From: Gordonia sp. KTR9
Lineage (GTDB): Bacteria; Actinomycetota; Actinomycetes; Mycobacteriales; Mycobacteriaceae
DNA length: 64,000 nucleotides
NCBI RefSeq assembly: GCF_000143885.2
Contig: NC_018583.1
Span: 1 to 64,000 of the forward strand
Reading direction: 5' to 3'
The stretch's first letter is position 1. Each line of letters begins with the position of its first letter. The notes below the pieces were generated by a model that saw only the letters and a program-made list of their open reading frames with translations, had not been told where the DNA came from and made no database searches. Shown one piece after another: positions 52,991-61,245 of the stretch. The translations under genes were made by a program, and so were the position numbers.

Positions 52991-53941
52991 GTGTCGACTC
53001 CTTCTGGACAGCCTGGTCAGGCGCCTATCGACGTGCAGATTCTTGCGCAACGGGTCTACGGAAACCCTGGCGAGGGGCTTGTGTCGAATTCAGCGCTGCG
53101 GTCCTCGATGGACGAGGAAGCGTTACTCAAAGGCTTGGTCGGCGAGCAGAAGTCGCACGATCTGTTCATCGCGGAGTTGGCACGTTTCCATGCAACAGAT
53201 GGGGTCCAGATCGTTCACGGTCTCCGATATCCAGGCACCGAGCACGCCGATATCGACCATGCCCTCGTCTGTGGTGATCGGGTGTTTCTGATCGACTCGA
53301 AACTGTGGATGCCCGATGACTACCGCTGGTACGGCGACGCCATCCTCGCTGGTCCTGCCAACAACCCGCGCCTGATCCGCAGCAGTTTTGGCGATGCCGT
53401 TGCCAAATTCGCGACCATCGTGGCGCCGGCGAAAGTCAACGCAGCAATCCTCGTTCATTCCAGCCGACCCGGGCGCCTCACGGTCGACAACACGCTGGCT
53501 GGTCACCACCCACCTATGCGCCTCGCCGCAGACGGTCTCGACGACGTGATCACGTGGCTGGCGGAGGGAATCCCACGAAACGGCAACGCCGTTCACGTCC
53601 AGCAGTACCGGCAGTGGCAAACGATCACTATGACGCGCGTCCTCGAGCAGAAGCCGGGGACACCGCAAGCCCACAGGCTCGAACAACACCAGGCCCTCCT
53701 GCGAGCACGCGATGAACAGCGCGCGGCCCAGCAGCAACGCCGCGAAGCACGCCAGCAGGTCGCCCAAGACTGGCTGGACAGCCGAAAGTCCAAGAAGCAG
53801 AAGAAGAAAGCTGATCTCGCCCGACAACAGCAACAGTTCGAGCAGAAACGCCGGCAACGCCGCCAGGATCAGGTACTCCGCATGCAACACGACGCGCTGA
53901 ACAAAGAGCGGCCCGGATGGAAACGAAAGTCCTGGTGGTAA
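52991..53941 (+). CDS. NERD-domain protein with a basic coiled-coil tail
   Basis: A 316-aa protein. The NERD (nuclease-related) domain spans about 45-180: LVGEQKSHDLFIAELARF, HADIDHALVCGDRVFLIDSKLW (the D...D-x-K nuclease core), then VAKFATIVAP. The last 90 residues are Gln/Arg/Lys-rich helices (QQRREARQQVAQDWLDSRKS, KKQKKKADLA), probably DNA- or RNA-binding. NERD proteins occur in defence islands and on plasmids. Starts at GTG 52991. Convergent with the AbiE genes. Confidence 0.78.
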   Translation: MSTPSGQPGQAPIDVQILAQRVYGNPGEGLVSNSALRSSMDEEALLKGLVGEQKSHDLFIAELARFHATDGVQIVHGLRYPGTEHADIDHALVCGDRVFLIDSKLWMPDDYRWYGDAILAGPANNPRLIRSSFGDAVAKFATIVAPAKVNAAILVHSSRPGRLTVDNTLAGHHPPMRLAADGLDDVITWLAEGIPRNGNAVHVQQYRQWQTITMTRVLEQKPGTPQAHRLEQHQALLRARDEQRAAQQQRREARQQVAQDWLDSRKSKKQKKKADLARQQQQFEQKRRQRRQDQVLRMQHDALNKERPGWKRKSWW

Positions 53942-54047
53942 GGCCACCACACTGGACTTCCCGAAGCCCTGCGATCCGTCACTAGGTTTGATACGCACGT
54001 CGTCGAGCGGCGTTATGCGACTGGACACCCTCGTTCGACGTTCACGG

Positions 54048-55076
54048 CTACAGCTCGGGCCCGTAGTCGCGGGAGCGTTCCACCCTCGGTGCCGGCGTCC
54101 CACTGGATGTCTCGGGTGCGGGTGTGCTCGGCGCCGAGCGTGGGGCGCGAGTGTCGCCGAGCAGTTCTCCGATCGAGCGCGTTCTCTGCGAGGTCCACGC
54201 ACCGTCGTCGGGGTTCCACTGACCGTTCCCAGTCGCGTCCGTCAGGATCGGTTCGATGAGGCTGTTGGCGGCCGCGAGCGCGGCGTCGGCCTGGTGCAGG
54301 TGCGCCGGCAAACCGCTGTGGACGGCGTGCTGGGGGTAGTCACGTTCCCAGGTCGGGTTGGGCAGGACCAACGGCACCGGGATCGTCAGACCGCGGCGGT
54401 GTTCTTGGTGGCGGATCGCGGTGTGGAGCTCAGCGTCGAATGACTGGGTGCGGGCGAGGATGACGAGGTCGACCAGATCGTGGGCGCGCGTGGAGGGGGT
54501 GTCGCCGTGGGGGCCGTGCAGCTCGTAGAGGGCGGCGACCTTGTCGGCGACCGCTTCGGCGGCGGCTTGCATCCGGATCACGGGCATGGGGTCGAGTTCG
54601 TCGAGCGCGAGCACGGGGTGAGGGCTCAACATCTCGGGCGGTAGCAGCATCTCCCGGTGGGTGGCGATGTCGAGTTTGGCGTTGGAGAACCGTTGCCCGG
54701 CAATGTTGTAGTGGATACGTCCGGCGAACAAGCCTGGGCTACGGGTCGCGGTGATCCTGACGTCGAACTCGCCGAAATCGCCGGGGCCGGGTTGGGCGGC
54801 CTGGCGCAGCGATCGCTGCATGTGTTCGGCGTCGAGGCGGGTGGCCAGGTCGGCGTCGGCGGTCGGGCGGGCTTGGGTCGGTGCCCGGAAGTGCAGGGCG
54901 GTGCCGCCGGTGAGAATCCACTGGTCGGCGTCGGGGGAGCGGAACAGCCGGGCAAGGAACAACTGGAGGGTGACGGTTTGGGCGAGCTCGTCGCGGCTGA
55001 ACCTGTTCGTGCGAGCCTCAGCGGACAGGCGGGCTCTCAGTCCGGCGCGGAAGGCCTCTTCGGACGCATACGGCAT
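54048..55076 (-). CDS. abiEii: AbiEii-type nucleotidyltransferase toxin
   Basis: A 342-aa nucleotidyltransferase. The domain begins QWILTGGTALHFRAPTQARPTADADLATRLD, the GG-x10-DxD-like block of the AbiEii family. It is followed by the KVAALYELHG...TRAHDLVDLVIL core typical of these proteins. AbiEii toxins arrest growth by nucleotidyl transfer and give phage resistance. The start shares one base with the AbiEi stop (TGATG), as in other AbiE pairs. The C-terminal 50 residues are a disordered extension. Confidence 0.88.
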   Translation of the reverse strand: MPYASEEAFRAGLRARLSAEARTNRFSRDELAQTVTLQLFLARLFRSPDADQWILTGGTALHFRAPTQARPTADADLATRLDAEHMQRSLRQAAQPGPGDFGEFDVRITATRSPGLFAGRIHYNIAGQRFSNAKLDIATHREMLLPPEMLSPHPVLALDELDPMPVIRMQAAAEAVADKVAALYELHGPHGDTPSTRAHDLVDLVILARTQSFDAELHTAIRHQEHRRGLTIPVPLVLPNPTWERDYPQHAVHSGLPAHLHQADAALAAANSLIEPILTDATGNGQWNPDDGAWTSQRTRSIGELLGDTRAPRSAPSTPAPETSSGTPAPRVERSRDYGPEL

Positions 55077-55744
55077 CAGCCGACCAGCACCGGTTCGGCC
55101 GGCATCTGGGCCTGATCGAGCAGCGAGGCGAACAGCTCGGCGCCCGAGGCGTAGTTCCAGCGCGGCGCGGCCCGGTCACACACTGCGATCAGTTCGTCGG
55201 CGTCGACCAGCGACTCGCTCAGGCAGGTGTGCAGCGCGGTCCCGATGTGCCCGCCGTCGCCGTGGGTGACCAGCAGGTCGGCCACGGTACGGGCGGGTGT
55301 GGTCACCGGCAGTCCGTCGACGAGGTCCCAGTCGCGGCCGCGGTCACCGATCGGCCGGCGCCAGGTGCGCACCGAGGGATCGCGAACGTTGATCCGGTGC
55401 GGGCTGCTCAGCTCGAGCCCGGATGCGGTGACCGTGCCCAGCCGAAGCACTTGGGCGGCAGCGGCATGGCTCACCACGCTGTCGGGGTGGGCGCGGCGGT
55501 CCTCGACGTCGGCGGCGGGGTGCAGCGCCAGCCACTGTGCCGCCCAGTCGCCGACCGTGGTCCAGGCCGAGGATTCGGGGAGTTCGTAGACGCCGTGATG
55601 CACCCGGACGATTTCCTCGCGCTCGGCGAGCCGGGCGAGTACGTAGGGGGCGACGCCGAGGTGGCGGGCTTGGGCGGTGGTGAACAGGCCGAACTGGCGA
55701 TCCGCCAGGTCGCGGATCGCGCCCCACCGGCCAGCGTCGATCAT
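55076..55744 (-). CDS. abiEi: AbiEi-type antitoxin
   Basis: A 222-aa protein with an N-terminal winged helix (LADRQFGLFTTAQARHLGVA, YVLARLAEREEIVRVHHGVY) and a C-terminal domain with GLPVTTPARTVADLLVTHGD, the usual AbiEi pattern. The winged helix normally autorepresses the operon. I start it at ATG 55744 because TATTAT (complement of 55751-55756) lies 6 bases upstream, a leaderless arrangement. GTG 55783 is an alternative. The coupled start of abiEii follows. Confidence 0.86.
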   Translation of the reverse strand: MIDAGRWGAIRDLADRQFGLFTTAQARHLGVAPYVLARLAEREEIVRVHHGVYELPESSAWTTVGDWAAQWLALHPAADVEDRRAHPDSVVSHAAAAQVLRLGTVTASGLELSSPHRINVRDPSVRTWRRPIGDRGRDWDLVDGLPVTTPARTVADLLVTHGDGGHIGTALHTCLSESLVDADELIAVCDRAAPRWNYASGAELFASLLDQAQMPAEPVLVG

Positions 55745-55750
55745 GCAGCA

Positions 55751-55756
55751 ATAATA
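55751..55756 (-). promoter_or_regulatory. Leaderless -10 box of the AbiE operon
   Basis: TATTAT on the minus strand, 6 bases before ATG 55744. It decides the start of the antitoxin gene and predicts a leaderless mRNA. Confidence 0.5.
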
Positions 55757-55819
55757 GCAATCGGTGTGGTGGGTGACCGGCACGAGAACCGCTCCTCTTC
55801 TGCTGGGGTGTGGGTCTGT

Positions 55820-55852
55820 CCGGCCCGGCGTGGCTGGTGTCGCCGGGGCCGG
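55820..55852 (-). terminator. Terminator hairpin after the cytosine methyltransferase
   Basis: CCGGCCCGGCG (55820-55830) pairs with CGCCGGGGCCGG (55841-55852) with one bulge, 10-nt loop, just beyond the methyltransferase stop on the minus strand. Confidence 0.6.
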
Positions 55853-55858
55853 TGATGG

Positions 55859-57628
55859 TTACGCGCCTCGGGGGTGCAGGACCTCGCGGAGTCGGGTGCC
55901 GATCCACAGGGGGACTGGTGGGGTGACGGCGTTGCCGTAGCCGTCGATCTGGTCACGGCCTTTTCCCCAGACGGTGAAGGTGCCTTTGTGGTCGCCGAAG
56001 TCGGGGTCGAATCCGCATCCGCGGCCGACCTCGTGGGGGGTCATCATGCGGAAGAAGCACTCTTCGAGGGAGATCTCGGCGAGGGCGTCGCGCCAGTGGG
56101 CGGCGAGTAGGGCGGTGGTGTCGCGGCTGGTCATGGTGCCCAGGGGATCGGTGAGCGGGTGCGGGGCGGTCTCGGTTCCGGTGCTGCCGTTCTGTTTGAA
56201 CCAGCCTGCGAGTAGGGCGGGGTCACCGGCGGCGGTGAGCAGGCCGGGGGTCTGCTCGGCGGTGACGGTCGGCATGGCCTGGGCGTGGCTGGCCGGGGTG
56301 GTGTGTTTGCGGAAGGGCACCACACCTGAGGACAGGATGCTCAGGGTTTCCGATCCGCCCTGGGTGGGCAGGGCCTCGTTGATGCCGCGTGGTGCGCCTT
56401 GGAAGTTGTTGATGGCCATCGCGATCGGGGGAGTGATCAGGCCGGTGGTGTTGGTGGCGGGCTGGGTCCACAGCGGCTGACCGAGGGTCCTGGCCCGGCA
56501 CGAGGACCCGGGACGCTCGAAGGTGTTTCCGGCGGCGACCATGATCGCGCCGGTACTGAGCAGCGCGGTCTCTTGTTGCGAGGTTTGCGTCGACATCGGT
56601 TGCAGCGGGTGGCGTTCCACTCCGCGTTGGGCCTTGGCCGGCATCAGCACGGCGGGGAACTCGGCGAACTTCTGGCGGCAGCGTTCGGCGCGGGCCATGG
56701 TCGCCGGGGCCAGCGGTTTGGCCCGATCGCCGATACGAGTTCCCAGGTGGGTCAGGTCCAGGGCGGTCAGCGATGGCGTGGTGGTGGGGGAGACCTCGCC
56801 GAAGCAGCGCGGGCACCGGTAGTTGTACTGCTTGCCGTAGCGCACCGATCCGCTGGCGGGCACGCCGGTCTTCCACGCCCACATCGCCTCGACGGCCTCA
56901 TCGCAGGGGCCGCACCACGCCTGCGGGCGGTGGTCGAGGTCGGGGGCGGGCAGTGTGCGGTCCCAGAACACGATGTAGAGCCGGTCCCGGCTCTGGGGGA
57001 CGCCGAAGAACATCGAGTTGAGGTAGAGCACCTTGTGCTCGTAGCCGAGCTTGGTGATCTCGCGCAGCCACCACCGATACGTCGAGCCGTCGCCGACCTT
57101 GCGTCGGCCGGGGACCGCTGGACCCCAGGACTGCAACTCGGTGGTGCATTCGACCAGGATGAGCAGGGGGTGGTGCTGGTCGGCGTAGTGCAGCACGCAG
57201 TTGGCCGTTGCGCGGTCCCGCTCGGAACGTGTGGCGCGTTCCTCGAACTCGGGGTCGTCGAGGTCGAACAACGTCAGGCCCTGCGCGTAGGCGCGTTGGG
57301 TGTTGGCCTGGGAATGGTTGGTGCAGGTCACCCCGGCGACCAGCAGATCGGCCGCCGGGAGTTCGCGCACCGAGTGGTAGGTGTCGGAGTCGGTGTTGAT
57401 CAGATCAGCGATCCAGTGCTCGACGTGCGGGTGGTTGGCCTCGTGCACCTCGACCTTGTAGCGGTTGTGGTTGGCCCCGACGATCGTGTCGAAGCCTGCG
57501 GCCTCGATGCCCTGGGTGAATCCGCCGAATCCCGAGAACAAGTCCAGCGCAGTCGGGTTGTCGTGGCGAAACCGTCTGCGACGCAGCGCCGGTCGATGTT
57601 CGGCTGTCTTCGAGATGATGTGACCCAT
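55859..57628 (-). CDS. Atypical C5-cytosine DNA methyltransferase
   Basis: A 589-aa methyltransferase. Motif I is LDLFSGFGGFTQGIEAAGF (near 29-47). Motif IV reads AGVTCTNHSQA, where C replaces the usual PCQ context but the catalytic Cys is kept. Motif VI reads VECTTEL instead of ENV. Motif VIII is GVPQSRDRLYIV and motif X QIDGYGNAVTPPV. The length is above average, with an insert containing CGPC and RCPRC pairs (a zinc-binding-like site). A solitary methylase of this kind could protect the plasmid from restriction. A second gene for a cognate nuclease is not visible. The upstream region holds a perfect inverted repeat. Confidence 0.82.
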   Translation of the reverse strand: MGHIISKTAEHRPALRRRRFRHDNPTALDLFSGFGGFTQGIEAAGFDTIVGANHNRYKVEVHEANHPHVEHWIADLINTDSDTYHSVRELPAADLLVAGVTCTNHSQANTQRAYAQGLTLFDLDDPEFEERATRSERDRATANCVLHYADQHHPLLILVECTTELQSWGPAVPGRRKVGDGSTYRWWLREITKLGYEHKVLYLNSMFFGVPQSRDRLYIVFWDRTLPAPDLDHRPQAWCGPCDEAVEAMWAWKTGVPASGSVRYGKQYNYRCPRCFGEVSPTTTPSLTALDLTHLGTRIGDRAKPLAPATMARAERCRQKFAEFPAVLMPAKAQRGVERHPLQPMSTQTSQQETALLSTGAIMVAAGNTFERPGSSCRARTLGQPLWTQPATNTTGLITPPIAMAINNFQGAPRGINEALPTQGGSETLSILSSGVVPFRKHTTPASHAQAMPTVTAEQTPGLLTAAGDPALLAGWFKQNGSTGTETAPHPLTDPLGTMTSRDTTALLAAHWRDALAEISLEECFFRMMTPHEVGRGCGFDPDFGDHKGTFTVWGKGRDQIDGYGNAVTPPVPLWIGTRLREVLHPRGA

Positions 57629-57659
57629 GGTCCTGGCCCTTTCCTCAACACTCCCTAAG

Positions 57660-57703
57660 TGGTTGCCTATAGACTACCATTAGCGGTAGTCTATAGGCAA
57701 CCA
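57660..57703. promoter_or_regulatory. Perfect 19-bp inverted repeat in the divergent promoter
   Basis: TGGTTGCCTATAGACTACC (57660-57678), spacer ATTAGC, then its exact reverse complement (57685-57703). It lies between the methyltransferase (minus) and the 125-aa gene (plus). Each arm includes a CTATAG and a TAGACT, so it may overlap both -10 boxes. A symmetric operator for one dimeric regulator is the simplest reading; the XRE protein encoded at 58107 is a candidate. Confidence 0.75.
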
Positions 57704-57732
57704 GTAGTCAGGGTCGATAGAAGGAGAGAGTC

Positions 57733-58110
57733 ATGGTCGTCACCACCGAAAGCACCTCTGCGGCAACGGCGATGAGTGCGTACTCACGCGCTATCGCGGC
57801 CTGTATCGAGCGGTGGCGTCGAGCCGCCGACAGCGCATCGGGCGGCGATGCTGAACACGAGGCGGCTGCTGCACTGGTCGCGCTCGTGGAGCAGGCCATG
57901 CCCGAGCTGGCGCGCACCGAAGTTGTCGAACGGTCGTATCTGGTGCGCAGGGTGCAGCGCTACGTCGGGCCGCTCCCACAGGAGTGGGACACGATGGACG
58001 ATGCCGACCGTGACCAGTTCGTCTGTGATCACTGGCTTGCAGTTGAGGAGTCCCACGAGCTCGTCGACGAAGACGACCTGACCCTGACCATCCTGGGCGG
58101 TCCTCAGTGA
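57733..58110 (+). CDS. Hypothetical 125-aa protein
   Basis: A helical soluble protein (TAMSAYSRAIAACIERWRRA, AAALVALVEQAMPELARTEV, QEWDTMDDADRDQFVCDHWL) with an acidic C-terminal end. GAAGGAGAG precedes the ATG. It is transcribed away from the inverted repeat. Its stop overlaps the XRE start (GTGA), so the two form an operon. Family not recognised. Confidence 0.65.
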   Translation: MVVTTESTSAATAMSAYSRAIAACIERWRRAADSASGGDAEHEAAAALVALVEQAMPELARTEVVERSYLVRRVQRYVGPLPQEWDTMDDADRDQFVCDHWLAVEESHELVDEDDLTLTILGGPQ

Positions 58111-58463
58111 CGGTGAGTCCAGCGGCGCCGCCCGCTCCAGGGGACGGGATACCGGCGAGGCCGCCGGTAGGCTCAGCAGCACCAGGCGTGCCCATCGAGC
58201 GGGCGGACGACAGGAGAGGACCCCTCATGGCCGTCGACATCGACGAACCCGCGTTGCTGCGCGCACTCGGAGAGGCGATCACGGCCCGGCGTGAGGAACT
58301 CGGACTCAGTCAGCGCGCCCTGGGCCTGGAAGCCGGTGTCGAGCGGAACATGCTGCGCGGGGTGGAAGACGGGTCGCGCCGCGCGACGATCATCACTCTG
58401 GCACGTATCGCCGAAGCGCTGAAAGTGCCGGTCTCGCAGCTACTGCACCAGATCGGGCACTGA
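58107..58463 (+). CDS. XRE-family regulator, paralog of the protein at 50990-51364
   Basis: 118 aa from GTG 58107 (GTGA overlap with the upstream gene), or 78 aa from ATG 58227, which has AGGAG upstream. The helix-turn-helix is LGEAITARREELGLSQRALG, EAGVERNMLRGVEDGSRRAT, LARIAEALKVPVSQLLHQIG. The layout with a Pro-rich extension before the HTH parallels the other small XRE protein. Both starts may be used. Likely repressor of the divergent region at 57660-57703. Confidence 0.78.
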   Translation: MTVSPAAPPAPGDGIPARPPVGSAAPGVPIERADDRRGPLMAVDIDEPALLRALGEAITARREELGLSQRALGLEAGVERNMLRGVEDGSRRATIITLARIAEALKVPVSQLLHQIGH

Positions 58464-58470
58464 CTTTCCG

Positions 58471-58728
58471 CTATGGGGCGGTCAATGCCTGTGCTTGGTC
58501 AGCAATCGCGGGCAGGGTGCGTGGGTGAGCCTGCGTCCATGCGGTTTTCAGTCGGGATGACTCGCCAGGTGTGAGTGGACGGCCGATCACACTGGCAGTG
58601 ATCGTTGCGATGGCCACGATGCCGTCGAGGTCCACTACCGTCTGCTGGCCGGTGGGAGTGGTGGTCCCATGTTCGAGCCCGTGGACTGGGTGTTGCTGGG
58701 CGGGGTCGCGGTCGCCAGTATGGGTCAC
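58471..58728 (-). CDS. 85-aa protein, last gene of the six-gene operon
   Basis: Small soluble protein (TVVDLDGIVAIATITASVIG, PLTPGESSRLKTAWTQAHPR). It overlaps the preceding gene by ATGA. No domain recognised. It is the end of the minus-strand operon and converges with the XRE gene. Confidence 0.55.
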   Translation of the reverse strand: MTHTGDRDPAQQHPVHGLEHGTTTPTGQQTVVDLDGIVAIATITASVIGRPLTPGESSRLKTAWTQAHPRTLPAIADQAQALTAP

Positions 58729-59456
58729 TGGGTGACTTTCTCGTCGAAGTGATGGTCGGGGCTGGATGGCGTGATGCCGCTGGGTAGTTGGGGGATGAGT
58801 CGTTGGTCGAGGGCGGGGAGTGCGGCGATGTCGGCCCAGGACACCGAGATGGTGTGGATGCGGTCCAGGCAGAGGGTGATGTCGCGTTTGACCGCGGCGA
58901 GGTCGGGGTCGTCGGCGCTGCTGTGGGTGAGTCGGGTGACGAGTTTGTTGAGGCGTTGCAGCGCCGCGCGTTCGGTGGGGCTGCGGTCGTCGAGACCGAC
59001 GGCGGCGGCGTGGTCGATGGCGTCGTGCCAGGCTGCCCAGGCGCGGTCGGCGAGGTCAAGGGCGTGGTCGATGTCGCTGGCCGGGGAGTCTCCGTGCAGG
59101 GCTTCGACCGCCTCGGTGAGGTCGGCCATCGCGGTGTAGGCGACCGTGGTGGCGACGGTGCCGGTGGTGTCGTGGAGCAGGGGTTTGGTGAGGTACCAGG
59201 CTTCGGTGTCGAGTTTGTAGTGGCCCCACGCGGCGAGCAGGTCCTCGAGAGCGCGGGCGGCGGCGGCTCGTCGCCGGGCGAGGTCGTCGTCCCCGGCAAC
59301 GGACGGCTGGTCGGGAGTGTGGTCGTCGCGACCGGCGAAGACGGCGTGGACGGCCTGTTCGACTATTCCCTGCCAGCCGCGAGCATCCTGACCGGAGTGG
59401 TGAAGGGGGTAGTAGCACCAGAAGGCGGCGATGGGGGTGAGAGCGGCCATGACCAT
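58725..59456 (-). CDS. Helical-domain protein sharing a domain with the 330-aa operon protein
   Basis: A 243-aa protein with a short hydrophobic start (VMAALTPIAAFWCYYP) and a helical domain from about 60. That domain reads LLAAWGHYKLDTEAWYLTKP, LLHDTTGTVATTV, ADRAWAAWHDAIDHAAAVGL, SPTERAALQRLNKL. It parallels TRPLLDDTNDPRTAAF, ARDAWSSASRHARETGL and KREKLTRARKLLDQA of the protein encoded at 60249-61241, so the domain was duplicated within this operon. Function unknown. It overlaps the next gene (ATGA). Confidence 0.65.
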   Translation of the reverse strand: MVMAALTPIAAFWCYYPLHHSGQDARGWQGIVEQAVHAVFAGRDDHTPDQPSVAGDDDLARRRAAAARALEDLLAAWGHYKLDTEAWYLTKPLLHDTTGTVATTVAYTAMADLTEAVEALHGDSPASDIDHALDLADRAWAAWHDAIDHAAAVGLDDRSPTERAALQRLNKLVTRLTHSSADDPDLAAVKRDITLCLDRIHTISVSWADIAALPALDQRLIPQLPSGITPSSPDHHFDEKVTQ

Positions 59457-59458
59457 TG

Positions 59459-59851
59459 CTACGACGCTGAACCCGTGCAGGGACGGCGGCAGCTCGAAGG
59501 CGAAGGCGCTGAGGAGGTATGCCGCCGGACCCGACAGTCCGAAGAAGCCATAAAAGGCGAGATCGCCGCCACGTCGAGCGGGGTGCTGTCCGCTGAGGCG
59601 GAACTCCTGTTCGAGGTCAGCCAGCTCCGCGACGCGGCCAGCTCGTCCACCCGCCTGCGTAGCTCGTTGTCAGCGATCACAGCGCCTCTGGGGTCCATCC
59701 ACCGGTCGATCGCCTGCATGCCTTCCTTGACGCAGATGATCTGGACTGCGCGTGCCCTCAGCAGGGGGTCGGGGTGGGTACGGATGCGTTCGGCCACGTG
59801 CGCGACGAGGTCGGCGCGGTCGGTGTCGACGCGATTTGGCCTGCCGTTCAC
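59459..59851 (-). CDS. 130-aa hypothetical protein of the six-gene operon
   Basis: Soluble helical protein (DTDRADLVAHVAERIRTHPD, LLRARAVQIICVKEGMQAID, DNELRRRVDELAASRSWLT) with a Ser/Arg/Pro tail. GTG 59851 follows GAAGGG. The open frame continues upstream, but codon use there is poor. No domain recognised. Confidence 0.5.
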   Translation of the reverse strand: MNGRPNRVDTDRADLVAHVAERIRTHPDPLLRARAVQIICVKEGMQAIDRWMDPRGAVIADNELRRRVDELAASRSWLTSNRSSASADSTPLDVAAISPFMASSDCRVRRHTSSAPSPSSCRRPCTGSAS

Positions 59852-59868
59852 TAGATGCGGACCCTTCG

Positions 59869-60210
59869 TCAGGGAATGGATTCGATGTCGGGAGGGCCGG
59901 ACGACCGCCGGCGGTCGTCCAGCGCGCGGCGTAGGTCGGCCCAGAACCCGAACAGGCCAAGGATCAAGACGTTGACGATAGTGGACACGATCGCCATGAG
60001 GGTGATCGAAGTTGCGTCGACGGCCTGGTATTGGCCGGAGGCGATGGTGAGGACTGCGCCGGTCACGAGCGTGACGGACGAGGCCGCCAGAGCCGTGGCA
60101 GCAAGCACACGCAGCCCTCGGGAGTGGTGGGGATGCGCTGAGCCAATCCTCGAGAGGACGAGGAGCCCGCCCAGGTGCAGGACGACGGCGACGTACAGGT
60201 AGGACCACAC
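59869..60210 (-). CDS. Three-helix membrane protein of the six-gene operon
   Basis: A 113-aa protein with three to four membrane helices (LYVAVVLHLGGLLVLS, VLAATALAASSVTLVTGAVL, SITLMAIVSTIVNVLILGLF) and a basic C-terminus. GTG start with GAAGGAGG upstream. Unknown family; its position suggests it forms a complex with the large membrane protein encoded before it. Confidence 0.62.
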   Translation of the reverse strand: MWSYLYVAVVLHLGGLLVLSRIGSAHPHHSRGLRVLAATALAASSVTLVTGAVLTIASGQYQAVDATSITLMAIVSTIVNVLILGLFGFWADLRRALDDRRRSSGPPDIESIP

Positions 60211-60248
60211 AGCGGGCCTCCTTCGTGGGTCGGTGTGCGTTCAGTGCG

Positions 60249-61241
60249 TCATTGTTGCAGCTGAGGCCGACAGGCCGGGGTGTCGAGTTGGCGCTGAACG
60301 GCTTCGGTGACCAGTGTCCGGACGGGCGGGATGCGGTGCGCGCCGGCGTCAGCGAGCATGGTGGTGATGCGGTCGAGCAGGGTGTCGCGGTAGCCGTCGG
60401 TGATGGTGGGGTCCAGGGCCTGGTCGAGCAGTTTGCGGGCGCGGGTGAGCTTTTCACGCTTGGCCGGTCGGATATTCAGCCCGGTCTCGCGGGCGTGGCG
60501 TGAGGCACTGCTCCATGCGTCGCGGGCCGCCAGGGCAGTGGCGACGGCACGCTCAGCCAGGTCTTTGTCCAGTGGCCGGGAGTCGTAGGCCGCGGCGTGG
60601 GCGGCGGTGTAGGCGTCGAGAAACGCCGCGGTGCGCGGGTCGTTGGTGTCGTCGAGGAGTGGGCGGGTGAACAACCGGTCTGCGAGGTCGGCGTGATAGG
60701 CGGCGTAGTCAGCGTCGATGGAGCCGAGGATGTCGGCCGCTTTGGCCCATTGAGCGCGCGTGCTCTTGACGAGAATGTCTCGGCGGGAACGTGCTTGGCT
60801 CACTTTGTGGTAGGCGAGAACCGCGACAGCGACGACGATGAGGCTGGCCGCGACGGCTCCGCCGATGATCCACAGCGTCGTGTAATCGGTGGACGCCTCG
60901 GGTGCCGACGGTGCCTGCTCGACCGGGGCCGGCGGCGTCGGCGCGGGGGGCGCATCGGTGGAGGTCGGTTGCCTGTCCTGATCCGGATCGGGGCCGACCA
61001 GAGTCAGAACGAGTCCGACGGAGGAGAGGATGACACCGCCGATCGCAAGTGGAGCGACGGTGTCGGTGACTTCGCCCGATTTCTTCGCGATGGCGGCTCG
61101 CAGGCCCGCCCCCAGCAGGATGACCACCCCGACGATCGAGGCCCCCCATCCGAGGTTGGACGCCAGCTGCATGAAGCGCTCAGGAGCTTCCAGCTTGAGG
61201 GGGGCGACGTCGGCCAGGACTTCCAACGTTGTGAACTGCAT
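60249..61241 (-). CDS. Membrane protein with a cytoplasmic helical domain
   Basis: A 330-aa protein. A short N-terminal segment is followed by helices at about 35-55 and 66-88, a Pro/Ala linker (DAPPAPTPPAPVEQAPSAPE), and a third helix at 116-138 (TTLWIIGGAVAASLIVVAVA). A soluble helical domain (150-330) carries TRPLLDDTNDP and SSASRHARETGL. This domain matches the one in the gene at 58725-59456. AAAGGGACGG precedes ATG 61241. No known family; it is probably the core membrane subunit encoded by the operon. Confidence 0.65.
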   Translation of the reverse strand: MQFTTLEVLADVAPLKLEAPERFMQLASNLGWGASIVGVVILLGAGLRAAIAKKSGEVTDTVAPLAIGGVILSSVGLVLTLVGPDPDQDRQPTSTDAPPAPTPPAPVEQAPSAPEASTDYTTLWIIGGAVAASLIVVAVAVLAYHKVSQARSRRDILVKSTRAQWAKAADILGSIDADYAAYHADLADRLFTRPLLDDTNDPRTAAFLDAYTAAHAAAYDSRPLDKDLAERAVATALAARDAWSSASRHARETGLNIRPAKREKLTRARKLLDQALDPTITDGYRDTLLDRITTMLADAGAHRIPPVRTLVTEAVQRQLDTPACRPQLQQ

Positions 61242-61245
61242 TGGC

